This document shows positions 36,322-48,172 of a DNA stretch of 64,000 nucleotides, piece by piece (position 1 is the stretch's first letter; the number at the start of each line of letters is the position of its first letter). The notes under the pieces were generated by a model. That model was not told the DNA's origin, searched no databases, and saw only the letters and a program-made list of their open reading frames with translations. Position numbers and translations under genes: made by a program. This DNA is from Cudoniella acicularis (Eukaryota; Ascomycota; Leotiomycetes; Helotiales; Helotiaceae), in NCBI GenBank assembly GCA_013054445.1, contig JAAMPI010000027.1, positions 1 through 64,000 on the forward strand, in the 5' to 3' direction.

Positions 36322-38749
36322 TTACTCAATCGAAATGCCGTCCAAATAAACCGTATTTACTTTCCCCACAGTTTTCCCTGTACAATTAAGAATTGCCTGC
36401 ACTGTCGCTGTGGTTTGTCCAGCCAGCGGCTTAAAACTGAACTCGGCAACTGTGAACTCCCAAGGGTTGAGTAAAGCAGAAATACCACATTTATTTGAGA
36501 TATTCTCGCACATTTTAAGAGTGTATTTTTCATAAGAAGGCACAACGGCTTGACTGGCGAGCTGACCGTAGCCTAAAATACAGTATTGCTTCTTTAGCTT
36601 GCAAAGGGAAATATTTTGATAAATCATTGCCGTGGTATTTTCGGCAACGGTTGTTTTCCTATTACTTTGTTAGTTACGACTTCTGTCCGAATTAGAGATA
36701 TGGAGAGAGTGACTTACAAATAATATTCGCCAAGACAATCAACACCCGTCGTTAAGCCATCTTTGACAACAAGAGGAAGTACTGCATCTTGGCTGCCAGG
36801 ATCTTGAAGCCAGGGTGCTACGACAGTGGTTTCGAAGCCGCCGTTGATCATGCTCGGGGTTGCACAAACAGAGGACGAAGAAGCGGATGAACTGGGTGAA
36901 GTTGAAGATGTGGTGGATGTAATTGCCGGTGTGACTTGGGCGGCAGAATATGTGGTAGAGGTGGTGGAGCTGAAGCTCGAAGAGACTTTGCTTGATAGGG
37001 TGGTGGACGTGGTTGAAGTAGAGGATGTGACAGAAGCAGAGGTGCTGGAATAGATACTAGATATGGCGGTTGAACTGGTACTTGGAGGAATTGAGGACGA
37101 CAACGACGGAGTAGTGGGACCACAACCAGCCACGTATTCGACTTTCAAAGTGAAAGCACTACAGAAGCACATGCTTGAACATGACCAGAGTGGTGGAACT
37201 ACAAGAGCCGCCTCACCTGAGCATTGCCCAAAACCAGTAAGCGTCGCGGCTTGACAAGTTAAAATGTTGTCTGAATGGATTGTGCAAGTGGCTTCAGTAT
37301 ATCCAGAGGGTACTGGTTGCGAATACAATGATATATAGAGAGCTGCTTCCACCACTTGGGGCTATCACAAAAAATTCCCACTCCACAAATGGCCGTTTTG
37401 GTCGAAAGTATAAGGCACTATATCAGTAGGACACGTTGGCGAAGGCCCCATGGCATAATAAGTTCCACTATTATACAGTTCCATGTAATATATATTGACA
37501 TATGAATCTGGAGATGATGCGACGAGTTGAAATCCTGAGCAGGTTGCGATTGAAGTTCCGGCGGAGCCTGTGCTTGATTGCGAAAGAGAAGATGTAGTCA
37601 TTGTCATAGACGAGGAAGATTGCGCTGCTGTAAAGAATTATTAGCATGCGCCTCAAATAATCCAGCTACAGCGTACAAGCCGAAAGTCCAGGACGGGTGG
37701 AAATTGGCTTTTGAAGTGAAAAGAAAAGAGATAATGAAAAAGCTAGTAGGAAATATTTTCTGGTAGAGAAAGTTGAGAGCTGGCGTTCTATTTCACGCCT
37801 CGCGCAGGTTTGACTGGACCACGACCGCGTCACAATAACTTGCCACATTATGAGCAGCTGTTGTGAATCTCCTCCTATGCTTAGAAGTGATTGGGATTCC
37901 AAAGCTTCTGCACTTCCCAATCATGTAAAAGCCCGAACCGGGGCCCATAGAGGCTGTGTGTAAGTATAAAATTTTGCCTAGTAAAGACTCAAGGCGAAGA
38001 CAGAATGTGCAACGGCCATGGAAATAAATATGGAACGTACGTGAGATATATACAGAACTGCTCGTGGAGGACGATGAAATTGTTGTCGTAGTTGATGGAG
38101 GGTTGAGTTGATAAACAACTAGACCACCCCTAGTACGTTTCATTTTGGATCCTGGGGCATGGCCGCCACAGATCTGACTTGGGTTACCGGGACAGGGTGC
38201 GTTACAGTCGTCGTCGGGCGAAGGAGTAGCTATGTCCATCGAGTTCGAGCAGAAACAATTGCCAGGCTCAATACCAGCATACTGGTATGGTCCACCATTT
38301 AGTGTTGACTCGCATACGTTGATACATTACCAGGAGTGTCAATATAGGGCGATGTGGTGTAATCGACCCCCTGCTACTGAACAATGGTCCGCCATTGTTC
38401 CCAGGATCACTGTAACATCCTTGAGCCACATAGTGACCAAATAACGTATCGATTTGTGGAACAACCGCCGGGGCTGAACTGCTCGCAGCCGCTGGTTGTG
38501 TGGTTGAAGATGATGTCGTGATGTAGGTGGAGGATGATTGCGCGGCTGAGGAGGTGATGGAACCGCTGCTGCTTGTCGGAATAATGGAAGATGGTTGAGA
38601 TAATGTACAAGCTGAGATAGTGACTGGCGGCAACGTAATATACACGACGGATGGGCTAACTGTAACGGTTGTAGTAATAATGACTGCCGCAAACATAGGA
38701 GGGAACGACGCGAAGAAAATAAAAAGCTTCGCAAGGACTGTGGCGCCAT
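36322..38749 (-). pseudogene. Degenerate WSC-domain cell-wall protein gene
   Basis: A minus-strand multi-exon gene with several breaks. The N-terminal part (ATG at 38749 or 38696) gives a hydrophobic leader, Ser/Thr-rich sequence and a WSC domain. The WSC cysteines are spread over three frames: YVAQGCYSDPGNNGG, then GVDYTTSPYIDTPG, then CINVCESTLNGGPYQYAG..GNCFCSNSM..CNAPCPGNPSQICGG. That implies one-base losses near 38367-38371 (G-run) and near 38327. A Ser/Thr linker follows, and a ~400-nt intron (GTACGT from ~38040) ends at TTTACAG before ~37628. The next block runs to GHLWSGNFL and then meets TGA TAG (37367-37362) before continuing in the same frame as PQVVEAALYISLYSQPVP. After a second Ser/Thr linker comes an INGGFET..W module, split by an intron (36659-36717, GTAAGT..ATAG), ending at 36322. 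Intact relatives would be secreted, wall-bound carbohydrate-binding proteins. Four lesions make decay likely, though sequencing error is possible for the homopolymer case. Confidence 0.65.
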
Positions 38750-40533
38750 GATGGCGATAGGGTCTGGTAAAAGGAGTGATACCAGTTGGCCCTGATGAGA
38801 AAATCTCAGGTCATGCAAAGAATGGATAAAGAGTTTCGAAACCAAAGAGGATATGGGGTTTGCGCAAAGTTTAGATATTCTAGAAAGAAGTAGGTAGAGA
38901 CTGCGGGGGTTCAACTGAAATGATCTTAAACCCATGTCCTAGAACAAAATATGAGATGAAAATTGAAACGGAACGAAAAAGGGACAGAGAAAGCACAGCA
39001 AGCTTTCACTTTGACTATCGATGGCGAATCTGCGAGTCTCCAGCATAATTACGACAAGAAAATCAATTGGAATTGACGTCACTCATCACTTGATGTTGGT
39101 ACTTGCCACTCAGAAAAGGATCTAGACTCCAGAGGCGTTATTGTCTTGGGTGTAGGGAGTATTGACAGTAGTCTCACTTAGAGAGGCCTAGCAGTCCGAG
39201 TCGCCTTTCCTTTTCGTACCTCCCGGAAGCTGAATGAATATTCACGGTCTGGGGAAGAAGCTGCTCAACGATTGCACGATGATCCGAAGTCGCGAACGAA
39301 AATGCGCGAGAGATGGTGGTTCGCGATGCGTGGAGAGGAGATGGACGAGACTGAATATCCTGGGGCGTAGCGCAGCTTCAATACTCTGCATGTACAGTCT
39401 GGAGTCTGGACTCTGGACTCAAGCTCGCATTCGAAACTTTCAATTAAAGTGTACCCAGCAGCCCTCCTCCAGAACTTCCTCGTGGAAAGCAAGGATCGCA
39501 GAGCCCGATCCAAGCATCTCCCCTGTGAGATAAAGGACACTAGGGACGCCCGGACACTTGTCGCATCCACTCGACCTGTTACTCGTCAGCTCATCTCATG
39601 GCTCGCGCACGACAAGCCATGAGGAGGATTTCCAAGCAGCAGCCAGATCGAGCGTGAAAACTTTCAAGCCCACGTAAACAGTAGCGCAATAGAAAGGCCA
39701 GCGTCATGGCTTCCGACCATCCATGATGAGGACTTTATGGGGCCTCTCCGTGCCCTAAGCAGGATGATCACGATTCACGAAGGTTTGCTGGAACGCTCGC
39801 CTCCGGAATCCGGGTTGGATCCGTAGCTGGGACTTCCCAGCGGGTTTCCGACAGAATTTTACCTGAAGCTAGAACCTTACCCCACAATTTGGGCCAATTT
39901 GGGCCAACGTCTGTGATAGGTACTCTCAAGTCAGGCTTCGAGGTTCACCCGCTGCCCATATCCTCGCGAAGATGGCCCTCCTGCTCTCTCCCCCTCCCCC
40001 CCCCGTGACGATCCGGGAGATTTATACAGTATGAGGTCACTATGACCCCTGGGAGAGATGTATCAACATTCCACAACGCCCGCCAACTGACTCACGTACG
40101 TTTTCAAGACAATTGCAAGTGTTGCAAGTGTGGACTGTTCACATGGCAAAACGCTAGTTCTAGTCCAGTTGTGACGACTAGCCTTCAGCAGACGGGACGA
40201 CAAGAAGCTAGAACCCGACTAATGCCACGAAATACAATTGTGGCCTAGCCATAAGACCGTTGACTCGGGATAAGCGGCTGAGCTCATTAAGGGGTATCCT
40301 TTCATGACTCTTTACTTCTAGGCTTGGTCTTCTAACGCCGTTGGACAGAGCAGTGGTGCTAAGAAAGATGAGACGCAGTGCGGCTCGGAGACAGAAGCCA
40401 AGGCTCCACACCAGCAACATTTTAATGCACAAATAACATTGACCATGGCAATAAAATTCGGTTTTGTTTTTTCATCGTTCTCTTCTTTGCCTGTTGCTTA
40501 TGCAGCAGTGTTTCCGAGGCTTGGTGTGTCGAC
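38750..40533. other. Intergenic region
   Basis: About 1.8 kb without a recognised gene; it holds a C-rich run around 39989-40006. The frames at 39234-39570 lie on both strands with no domain. Confidence 0.5.
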
Positions 40534-41608
40534 ATGTCAACCTCTTCATCAGACTTCAACGGCGCACCCCTCATTTCTGTTGCAATCGCATTTCTTACTC
40601 TCACATGGGTATCTCTGTCGTTGCGATGTTTTGTGAGACTCAAGATCACAAAGTTGTTCGAAGCCGATGACTGGTTCATTCTCATTGCTCAGGTAAAATT
40701 CGGACTTCTCAAACGAGTGTGTATTATTATTGACGAAATAACTAGGGAGTTTTCTGCCTCTCCTGTTCTTTCATCCTTCGAGGTGTGCATTATGGCCTCG
40801 GAAGACACAATTCGAGTTTGCCCCAAGATAATGAAATTCAAGCACTCAAGGTTGGTCCCTCGCCATGTATTGTACACCCAATGCTGCATTACTGATGTTC
40901 GAGACAGTACCAAGCACTGGCAACCCTGACATATATCGCAGACATGATGTTCATCAAACTTAGCATCGCGATATTCCTTCTCCGCATCGCCGTGCAACAA
41001 CGATACATCTGGGTTCTTAAAATCAGCATAGTTATCGTAGTCATCTGGACTGTTGCAATCTTCTTCTACGACCTATTCCAATGCACTCCCGTTGAAGCGC
41101 AGTGGGACATCAGAATCCAAAATCCAAAATGCGCTTCTGGAGACTCATTTGTCAGTGCAGCATATTCGCTTTCTGTCATGAGTATTGTTAGTGATTGGCT
41201 TTATGCACTTTTGCCTATACCGATGATTTGGTCTGTACGCATGACGTTCACAGCGAAACTTACTGTTTCTATTGTGCTTTCGATGGGGATTTTGTAAGTC
41301 GACCGCCTGCTCTCAGCTATGCTTTTTATTAACTTGTCATGAATAGCGCGAGCATCGCAACCCTCATCCGCCTGAGATTCCTAATCGATCTTGCCGATTC
41401 GTCTGATAATCTTTGTACGCATTCCCAGAACCCCACCGATTTTGGTAACTAATACCCCGCAGTTACGGGAACAGATGCTATGATTTGGACGCTCATCGAA
41501 CCAGGCGTAGCCATCACAGCCGCCTCACTCATCACGATCCGACCTCTGCTGCGCGCGATCCACTTCCCCGGTTTCGAAAGCCATCCCTACCCCTCAAATC
41601 GCCAATAA
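40534..41608 (+). CDS. Fungal rhodopsin-like (SAT4/PTH11-related) seven-helix membrane protein
   Basis: Five exons: 40534-40692, 40746-40850, 40908-41293, 41347-41414 and 41463-41608. They give 287 residues with the hydrophobic pattern of the fungal rhodopsin domain family. Helix 1 is ISVAIAFLTLTWVSLSLR, followed by EADDWFILIAQ. Exon 2 has the GVHYGLGRH motif. Exon 3 has IKLSIAIFLLRIA, a QCTPVEAQWD loop and SDWLYALLPIPMIW. Exon 5 has TDAMIWTLIEPGVAITAASL. All introns obey GT..AG with CTAAC-like branches. The frame stops at 41608. The plus-one frame continues as a serine-rich cytoplasmic tail typical of the family (HHLSLRSDLPPGNY .. to 41865), so one base appears missing in the C4 run at 41590-41593. 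With it the protein would be ~373 residues. Ligand and signalling role are unknown. Confidence 0.8.
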
Positions 41609-41865
41609 CCAATTACAACCATCATCCTCATCATCTTAGCCTGAGAAGTGATCTGCCGCCTGGGAATTACATTGCTAGTACTAGCTCGAATACGGTAAAG
41701 GGGAAGGGTAAAAGTATGGGGCTTGGGCTTGGGAGTGGGAGTGCAAGTAAGGTTGTGTCAAGAGAAGGAGAACAGGGAGTGGAGAGTGACGAAGAGGTTA
41801 TGTTGGAGGGGATTAGGATGACAGTGAACGTTAGTGTTAGGAGTGATGTTGTGGAAACGGGTTAA

Positions 41866-42432
41866 ATGAATAGTTTGATGGATTTGCTAATTGTTTTGAT
41901 ATGAATTGAAGAATTTAATGAATTGGATTGATAGTTTACTAGTGTTGCGAAGTACTCCCGTCGCATTTTATGTTCTTTATATGCGGAGAAAGCCAGGCTA
42001 CTTTGGAAGAAAGGCGTAGAGGAGTTCGATATCTGGGAGGTTCTGGTAATAGGGTAAGGTGTGTTGGAGGGCCCTGGAGGCGAGCGGTTGAAGTATTGGG
42101 CTTGCAAATCGCTTGTTAAATAGTAGAAGTGAAGCAGGTCTTATTGGTTACTGAACCTGCTGAACAAAAAGCGATTGCAATGATGCTTTACTCGAAACCA
42201 GTTACACGTTGCGAACACAGAATGAAGTGAGATAGAGATGTATTGCAACTGCTCCATTAACAGCGTCCAGCCAGCATCTTTATCAATCCAGGGTTGCTTA
42301 ACTCATTCTTCCATTCTTCGATTCTCGGCCAGCACGTGACAATTAGTGACAATCATTTTCTTAGAAAGCCCAAGCCAGGATTCAGCAATAGTTCAAATCA
42401 AGGTCTTCGCGCACCACTCGCACGTAAGCCAA
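41866..42432. other. Intergenic region
   Basis: Convergent 3' ends of the rhodopsin-like and 2EXR genes. No gene seen. Confidence 0.5.
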
Positions 42433-43365
42433 CTACTGCGCTCGATGAAATTGACTCAGAAGTGCTGGGTTGTTATCTCGAAATGGAACCTTTCCAAAGC
42501 AGGCGCGTCCTGCCATCATGTTGGAGATTGATGCGCTTGAAGCGTTCCGAGCAGGCATTTCCGAGAACAACGGTGCAACCTCATACTTGATAAATGCCAT
42601 TGCCGGTACATTCCACTCCTTTGATGGTCGTTGCCAACGCCTGATTGCCCGCGGTGGTTTGGCAAGCTCTGCGGCCTTCTTACCCTCGAGATATAATTGC
42701 AGCTTCCTCGTGATTTCTGCAACTTCCTCGGCCCCTGCGCAGATATAGACTCTTTTGAGGTCCTTCAGAAATTTAGTCGCACGTTCCACCAATTTCGTAA
42801 GTTCGGTATCGGTGCCGATGGTGTCAAAGAAGATCTTCTGCCCGTTGCCCGATATAGCAGCTGGCTGGAATTTGAGGTCGATTGCGATGGTTGATATCCC
42901 CACAGCCTGGAAATCCTCGCCTTGGTGCCTCCAGAATCGGGGACTCAAGAATTCGTCGAGAGCGTTAAGGCTGGGGATCAGAACTATGTCGTTCTCGGGA
43001 TGGAGTGGTACGAGAAGTCGTGGGTGGAGGCCGGGTTGAAGAATATATCGCTTCTTAGCAATCGCCCGAGACTCCTGACAAGCGTGAAACATTCCAACCT
43101 GTTCGATCCTTGGGGGGACTGGGGTGTATTGAAATCGATCTTGGAACGGATTTACCGGAGGCGACGAAATCACAAGCTCAACGACTCTTGGGCTTGTAGC
43201 GTATTCCCAGATCTTCAGTCTCAACTCTGTGGGTAGTTGTGGGAATAGAGTGAAAATCCCAAAATTCGGCAAGGCCGCAGTTGACTTCTCTTGTGTGCTT
43301 GTTAGGAGACTGAAGGACGGGGCGTTCTTCTCCCGGAAGTGGCTGTGGAGGGCTGCAAAAGACAT
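42433..43365 (-). CDS. 2EXR domain-containing protein
   Basis: A single frame of 310 residues from the ATG ending at 43365. The N-terminal third carries the fungal 2EXR signature: FTLFPQLPTELRLKIWEYA at ~40-58, then VVELVISS, then FHACQESRAIAKKRY (~100). The rest continues with alternating strands and helices (LKRVYICAGAEEVAEITRKL). The family is large in filamentous ascomycetes and has no established biochemical role; its first motif resembles an F-box-like helix. No signal peptide. The gene is intact. Confidence 0.85.
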   Translation of the reverse strand: MSFAALHSHFREKNAPSFSLLTSTQEKSTAALPNFGIFTLFPQLPTELRLKIWEYATSPRVVELVISSPPVNPFQDRFQYTPVPPRIEQVGMFHACQESRAIAKKRYILQPGLHPRLLVPLHPENDIVLIPSLNALDEFLSPRFWRHQGEDFQAVGISTIAIDLKFQPAAISGNGQKIFFDTIGTDTELTKLVERATKFLKDLKRVYICAGAEEVAEITRKLQLYLEGKKAAELAKPPRAIRRWQRPSKEWNVPAMAFIKYEVAPLFSEMPARNASSASISNMMAGRACFGKVPFRDNNPALLSQFHRAQ

Positions 43366-45412
43366 TTGGATTGGCTAAGAAGTGAAGAATACGTTTTGAG
43401 CTTATTATCTGGCCAATGCGAGGAAATAGAAAGACGCAGCTAAGTCACAACTGCGACAATTTTGTTCTCAGATGACACAGCTAAGAAGGTTGGAATTTGA
43501 AAGCGGCTTCTTCGAAGACTGGAGCCTGGAATCATGGAATTGGACGACTGGGTTGGAGTGTTTGTGAGGAGAAGGTCCTCGTGGAATTGGAGATACTCGG
43601 CTACTCGTAAAGAGCTGGAACTGCGGCCTGTCAATGTTGATGAAAGAATACGGAGTAAGTGGAATTAGAGAAGAAAGAAGGCCTCACGAGTTTGTGGATC
43701 GGATCGGTCGTGTACTGTAGGGCTGGGGTGGGCTGGCTCGCTTCCCCGCTAGCGGTGCACCACCCCGCAGATCCACTGGGCTTGGGGTTGCCATTCTTCT
43801 GGACTACTGCTCTGGTCTTCTATTCCATCTTCCCTTCCAATGGCGTCCACCGCGCCGCATCCCGGCTCTTACAGTAATTTGCAGGTCTTTACACCGCGGA
43901 TCTCTACAATACAAATCGTATCGTGTGAGTGTGTCAATTTACCTCGCGAGAAGGATGCTAATTTGTGATCGCAATATAGTTCTGTTCGCAAGAACCGATT
44001 ACGAATGAAACGTCTCAACCAACTCGACCCCAATCTTCGATTGCATCTTGCTGTCAATCATCAAGCATGTATCACAACTACAACTATCCTGGTGGTTCCT
44101 TGCGTATCGCTCCTTGCAAATAGTACACTTTTTAATGCCCAGGACTATGGATGCCTACGGTGAAAGCCCGTGCAGTTGTGGTCCATTGGACAGAAGGGCC
44201 AATTAGGCAATGCGCCATCTCCTTGTACCATGCAGTGTGAGGTTACATATATACATACATGGCGTCAACTTCAACTGCCTGGACTTTGGCATCATGTGGG
44301 CAGTAGCATCAAGGAAGAAAACTTGATATGTGGCTCAACGCAATGTGTGAACTGGACTTGACCTTTCAAAGCTTCAAAGAGGCAGGTTGCTCGACCATTG
44401 GCAAGACTAAAGCACACAAGCTCCACAACCTCTTACCTATATTACGAAATGGCAGTCTACTGTGCTTTCCCATTTCGTGTTTATTTTGGTAGAAGAATAT
44501 TCTCGGTTTTTATATGGGAAGTCTTGATGGAAACAACTTGCCCAGCAGCAAAGATTTCCGACTTGAAAGCCATATGCTTAGATGTCTGTGGCTGACAAAC
44601 TTTTGTGTTTATGTTAATAACTTCAGCTGTAAATATAACATGAGTCTTTCACTTCAACTTCCCTTGTTTTCCAAAGGCAATATATCATGAAAGGGAAAAA
44701 CTCGTATTTAAAATGGCATTTAAGCTCACCAACAATCTGAATTCGACTTCGAAAGTCATTCGTGACAGAAACACAGCAGTAAAAAATAGTAATTTCTCAG
44801 TAGCATCTCTTTCCTCCGACCGATACCAAAACGGGCAAACCCGCACGTACCGTGTCTTTTTTCACGCGCCACACACATTAAATTCAACAATTATACTAAG
44901 GATGCTACTTGTACAAGTTTAGTCTCTTGAGCTTTATGGAATTTTAGTACCTATCTGAAGGAACATACTTGATGGAAACCGCAATAGCATTTTATTTTAA
45001 TTTGAGAATGACAAGCAATATATGGACCTTATAAAACTTCAAGGTTGCTCGCTTTTCCTGGGTCCGACGCACTGAGAGAACATAGTTATAGTACTTAGGA
45101 ATTCAGATTTCACAATTGAAACAAAACATAGGCAAAACTAAGGGTGTTTTTTTCCTTTGTCAGTGTGAGATGTCTTACGAAGAATTGTTTTTCACCCAAA
45201 ACAGCTGCTTGGTTGCAACTTGCGAGTCGCCGCTAAACATCCCGAGTCAAGTATGCTTGTACAAAACGCCTTCTCGAGTCATGAGAAGCTTCTTGTCTCA
45301 GAACGCTGTGGCCCTCAACTGAACAATAATGCAAACGATTTTGGCTGACATGAACCGCTCGACCGAGGGCAGCAAGGCCGCAAATGAGTAACGATATCTT
45401 CGCTGGGTGTGT
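43366..45412. other. Intergenic region
   Basis: 2 kb with no firm gene. Around 43840-44220 there are short open pieces, including a small Cys-rich frame (ESPCSCGPLDRR), that I could not connect into a gene. 44640-45060 is AT-rich. Confidence 0.4.
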
Positions 45413-47430
45413 ATGGAGACCCCTAAATTAGCCAAGCCGACCGGCACTGTTCTTGGCCTATTGCTGATCATCGCTTTTCAAACCACTAGTGATGAACACC
45501 GCGTCCTTCCCAAACTTTCCTCCCTCTCTCTTCACCCTTCACGCATCAGTAACCTCGAAGACGAACACCAAGGCATTCTACATCGACGCGACTCTTCAGT
45601 CGAGCTACCCAAATCATCCTCAAGCATATCCGACGATGAAGATAATTCCGATTTATTGGCAGGAGGCACCACCGCTTTGCGAGGACAAAGACAAGGCTCA
45701 CTGACATACCTCAATGGCCTGTCTCTCGTCGTTGGCCTTCAAATTGGATCTGGGATATTTTCGGCGCCGTCAGAGGTTAGCAAACACGTTCCAAATGCAC
45801 CTGCTGCGATAGCGGTATGGCTCGTCGCAGGACTGTTGGTCTGGACCGGTGCGCTCGCATTCATAGAGCTAGGACGAGCGATTCCAAAAAATGGTGGTAT
45901 CCAAGAATACATTCGGCAATGCTATGGGGATATTTACGCGTTCCTATTCTCTTGGGTCTGGATTGCTATTGTGAAGCCTTGTTCGATCGCTGTCATATCG
46001 ACTATATTCGCGGAGCACCTCAACAGTGCAGTTCTTCCAAATTCCTGGACTTCTGTATGGGTCAATAAACTTGTTGCTCTCATCGGCATAACCCTGATTA
46101 CTATGGTGAACTGTCTTGGAACCAATACGGGAGCCAACGCGGCTAATGGATTTCTCGTCTTAAAACTATTCGGCTTATTCTCAATTGTGGCAATTGGTAT
46201 TTTCATTGGAGTCAGTGGAAAGGCGTTGAGCGAAACACAGCCCACCAAGCCAGTCACACCGGAGACCGCTTTTAATACAACGCCAAATGCCAAGCTCCCC
46301 GGCCTTTGGGTCACTTTGGGAGAATATGTAACAGCTTTTTTTGGTGCACTATTTTGTTATGGTGGTTGGGAGACTGTGAGTTATGCAATGGTCTTTTCCT
46401 TTCTTGCCTGACGTTCCTCCAGGTTGGGTTCGTAGCAGGAGATATGAGAGATCCACAACGGGATCTTTCACGTGTCATCAACTCGGCGATGGCTATTGTC
46501 CTGTTCGGCTTCGTATTCATGAATCTATCATTATACATTGTGTTGCCTATGGATACCATTCGAGACCAAAAGACAGTCGCCGTGGTAAGACTTCCAGCAT
46601 GCCTTTTTATGAGTCCTAACTACGATATCTGAAGCAAGCCCGTGCCTACGCTGATTTTACTTAGACTTTTGGTTACTATGTCTTTGGTACACCTGGTACC
46701 TTGATTTATTCATTTGTTGTGTCAATGTCCTGTCTTGGCGCACTGAATTCGAATGTATTTGCAACTGGCAGATTGTGTGCAGCTGCCAGCAAAAGAAACT
46801 ATCTCCCTCGATTTTTCGGAGAGCCATGCTATTCTTCGAGAGAAGAAGAACGGGTCCAGTATCAAAGAAGTTTGCAACGTTTCCCAATCGCTATGACCTT
46901 TCCACTTCTATGGACTGCTAGAAGATCGGAGTGTCTTCGTTGGGATAAAAAAGTACCAGTGTAAACTACAACCCCATCCCTGCCAATTTAATTTATGCTT
47001 ACTGACCTCTTTTTCAGATATGCTATGGTGTTGAATGGCACAATAGCTTCGTTCTATGTCGTAATTGGAACCTTTGGGTCTCTTTTAACATTCATTGGTA
47101 CGCCCAAAATCTCTCGCAAAATCAGAAATGCTAATTATGTTAGGCATTTCGGAGTACCTGTTTTTCTTCTTTGCCGTACTTGGAGTCTTCATACTTCGCC
47201 GCCAATCTCCCCTCAAGCAATCAGCCAACAGGACATGGTCATTGAATCCGGTTGTTTTCTGCTCTATTAGCGGATTTTTGGTCACGCGTGGCATTCTCAC
47301 GGACCCCATTCAAGGATTAGGTCTCCTTACTATCGCCGTAAGCGGCCTCCTCATCAGGAGCATCTCAACGAAGGGTGGAGGGGCCGCCACCGAGGATATC
47401 AATTTAGCCTTTCAACATCAAGAGGCATAG
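45413..47430 (+). CDS. L-type amino acid transporter (LAT/Mup1-like permease)
   Basis: Twelve-helix permease of the APC superfamily. Five exons: 45413-46375, 46423-46584, 46665-46960, 47018-47097 and 47144-47430, 595 residues. The N-terminal ~100 residues are hydrophilic, Ser-rich and acidic. Helix 1 has LSLVVGLQIGSGIFSAPSEV with the GSGIF substrate-binding motif. Helix 3 is followed by ELGRAIPKNGGIQEYIRQCYG, the family's E/GG/YI signature. ATGRLCAAASKRNYLPRFF follows helix 8. After that comes a long loop, then TFGSLLTFIGISEYLFFFFAVLGVF. Splice joins (CATTG/GCATTTC, CAGT/ATATGC) all keep frame. The exact start is uncertain: the ATG at 45413 is the first in the frame, but an upstream exon is possible. 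Yeast Mup1, a methionine permease, belongs to this family, which would suit the sulfur theme, yet the substrate cannot be read from the sequence. Confidence 0.9.
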
Positions 47431-48172
47431 ACCATGTGGAAATCATCAAAGAATTTATGCCTCTGAATTTAATCAAAGATGCTTTCCCGATTTGATATAT
47501 GTCATGGCCGGACCAAAACTCGATAAACTTTGTCTCAGAAGGATTCTGACAAGTCGAATGGGAAATCATCCACGGTACTAGGGTACGGTCATGATGGATG
47601 CAGTCATCAGAGAGGGCTGCGCATCGTCGGTGCGACAGGTCAGGTCACACGAAGGCCAATTGCGTCGTCCCTTTATATTGCGATCCAACCAAACCCAGAA
47701 AGTCGTAATATAAGCTTCAAAAACGACCTTTACGAAATTTGTTCACGCTTGACTATTTGTACCAAAAAATGTCATACGGCTGAAATCTCTGGCGAGGGAG
47801 CACAAAGTTTACAAACTTCGTTTTGACCACGTGCCTATCACCCTCTTGATGATAACCGGCATGTTGGTAGATCCTGAATGAGGCACCAACACCGAAACGA
47901 CTGGCGTAAGCAGGAACCTCACAGTTGCTGTGCGTCAATCGATTCAGGGTTCTTGCAGCGAGTTGCAGTTCTCCTTCCTGCGTTCACTAATTGGAATTCG
48001 CCGATTGGAATACACTGATTAGGATTCACTAAGTGCGGATGCGGCGCGTTGTCTCCCACCCCTCACCGAGCCTCATTTGGATAAATTCTTTCACAAATCT
48101 TCTTCTCCTTCCACTTCCAAATCAACTTCGACCTTCGCGGACGTCGGTCAAAACTGCAACTTGAACGTCGAT
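47431..48172. other. Intergenic region
   Basis: 742 nt between tandem plus-strand genes; no gene seen. The end is the promoter of the radical SAM gene. Confidence 0.55.

Noticed and set aside
43840..44220. Possible small Cys-rich gene
   Set aside because: Short pieces in different frames with stops; no splice model restores one product.
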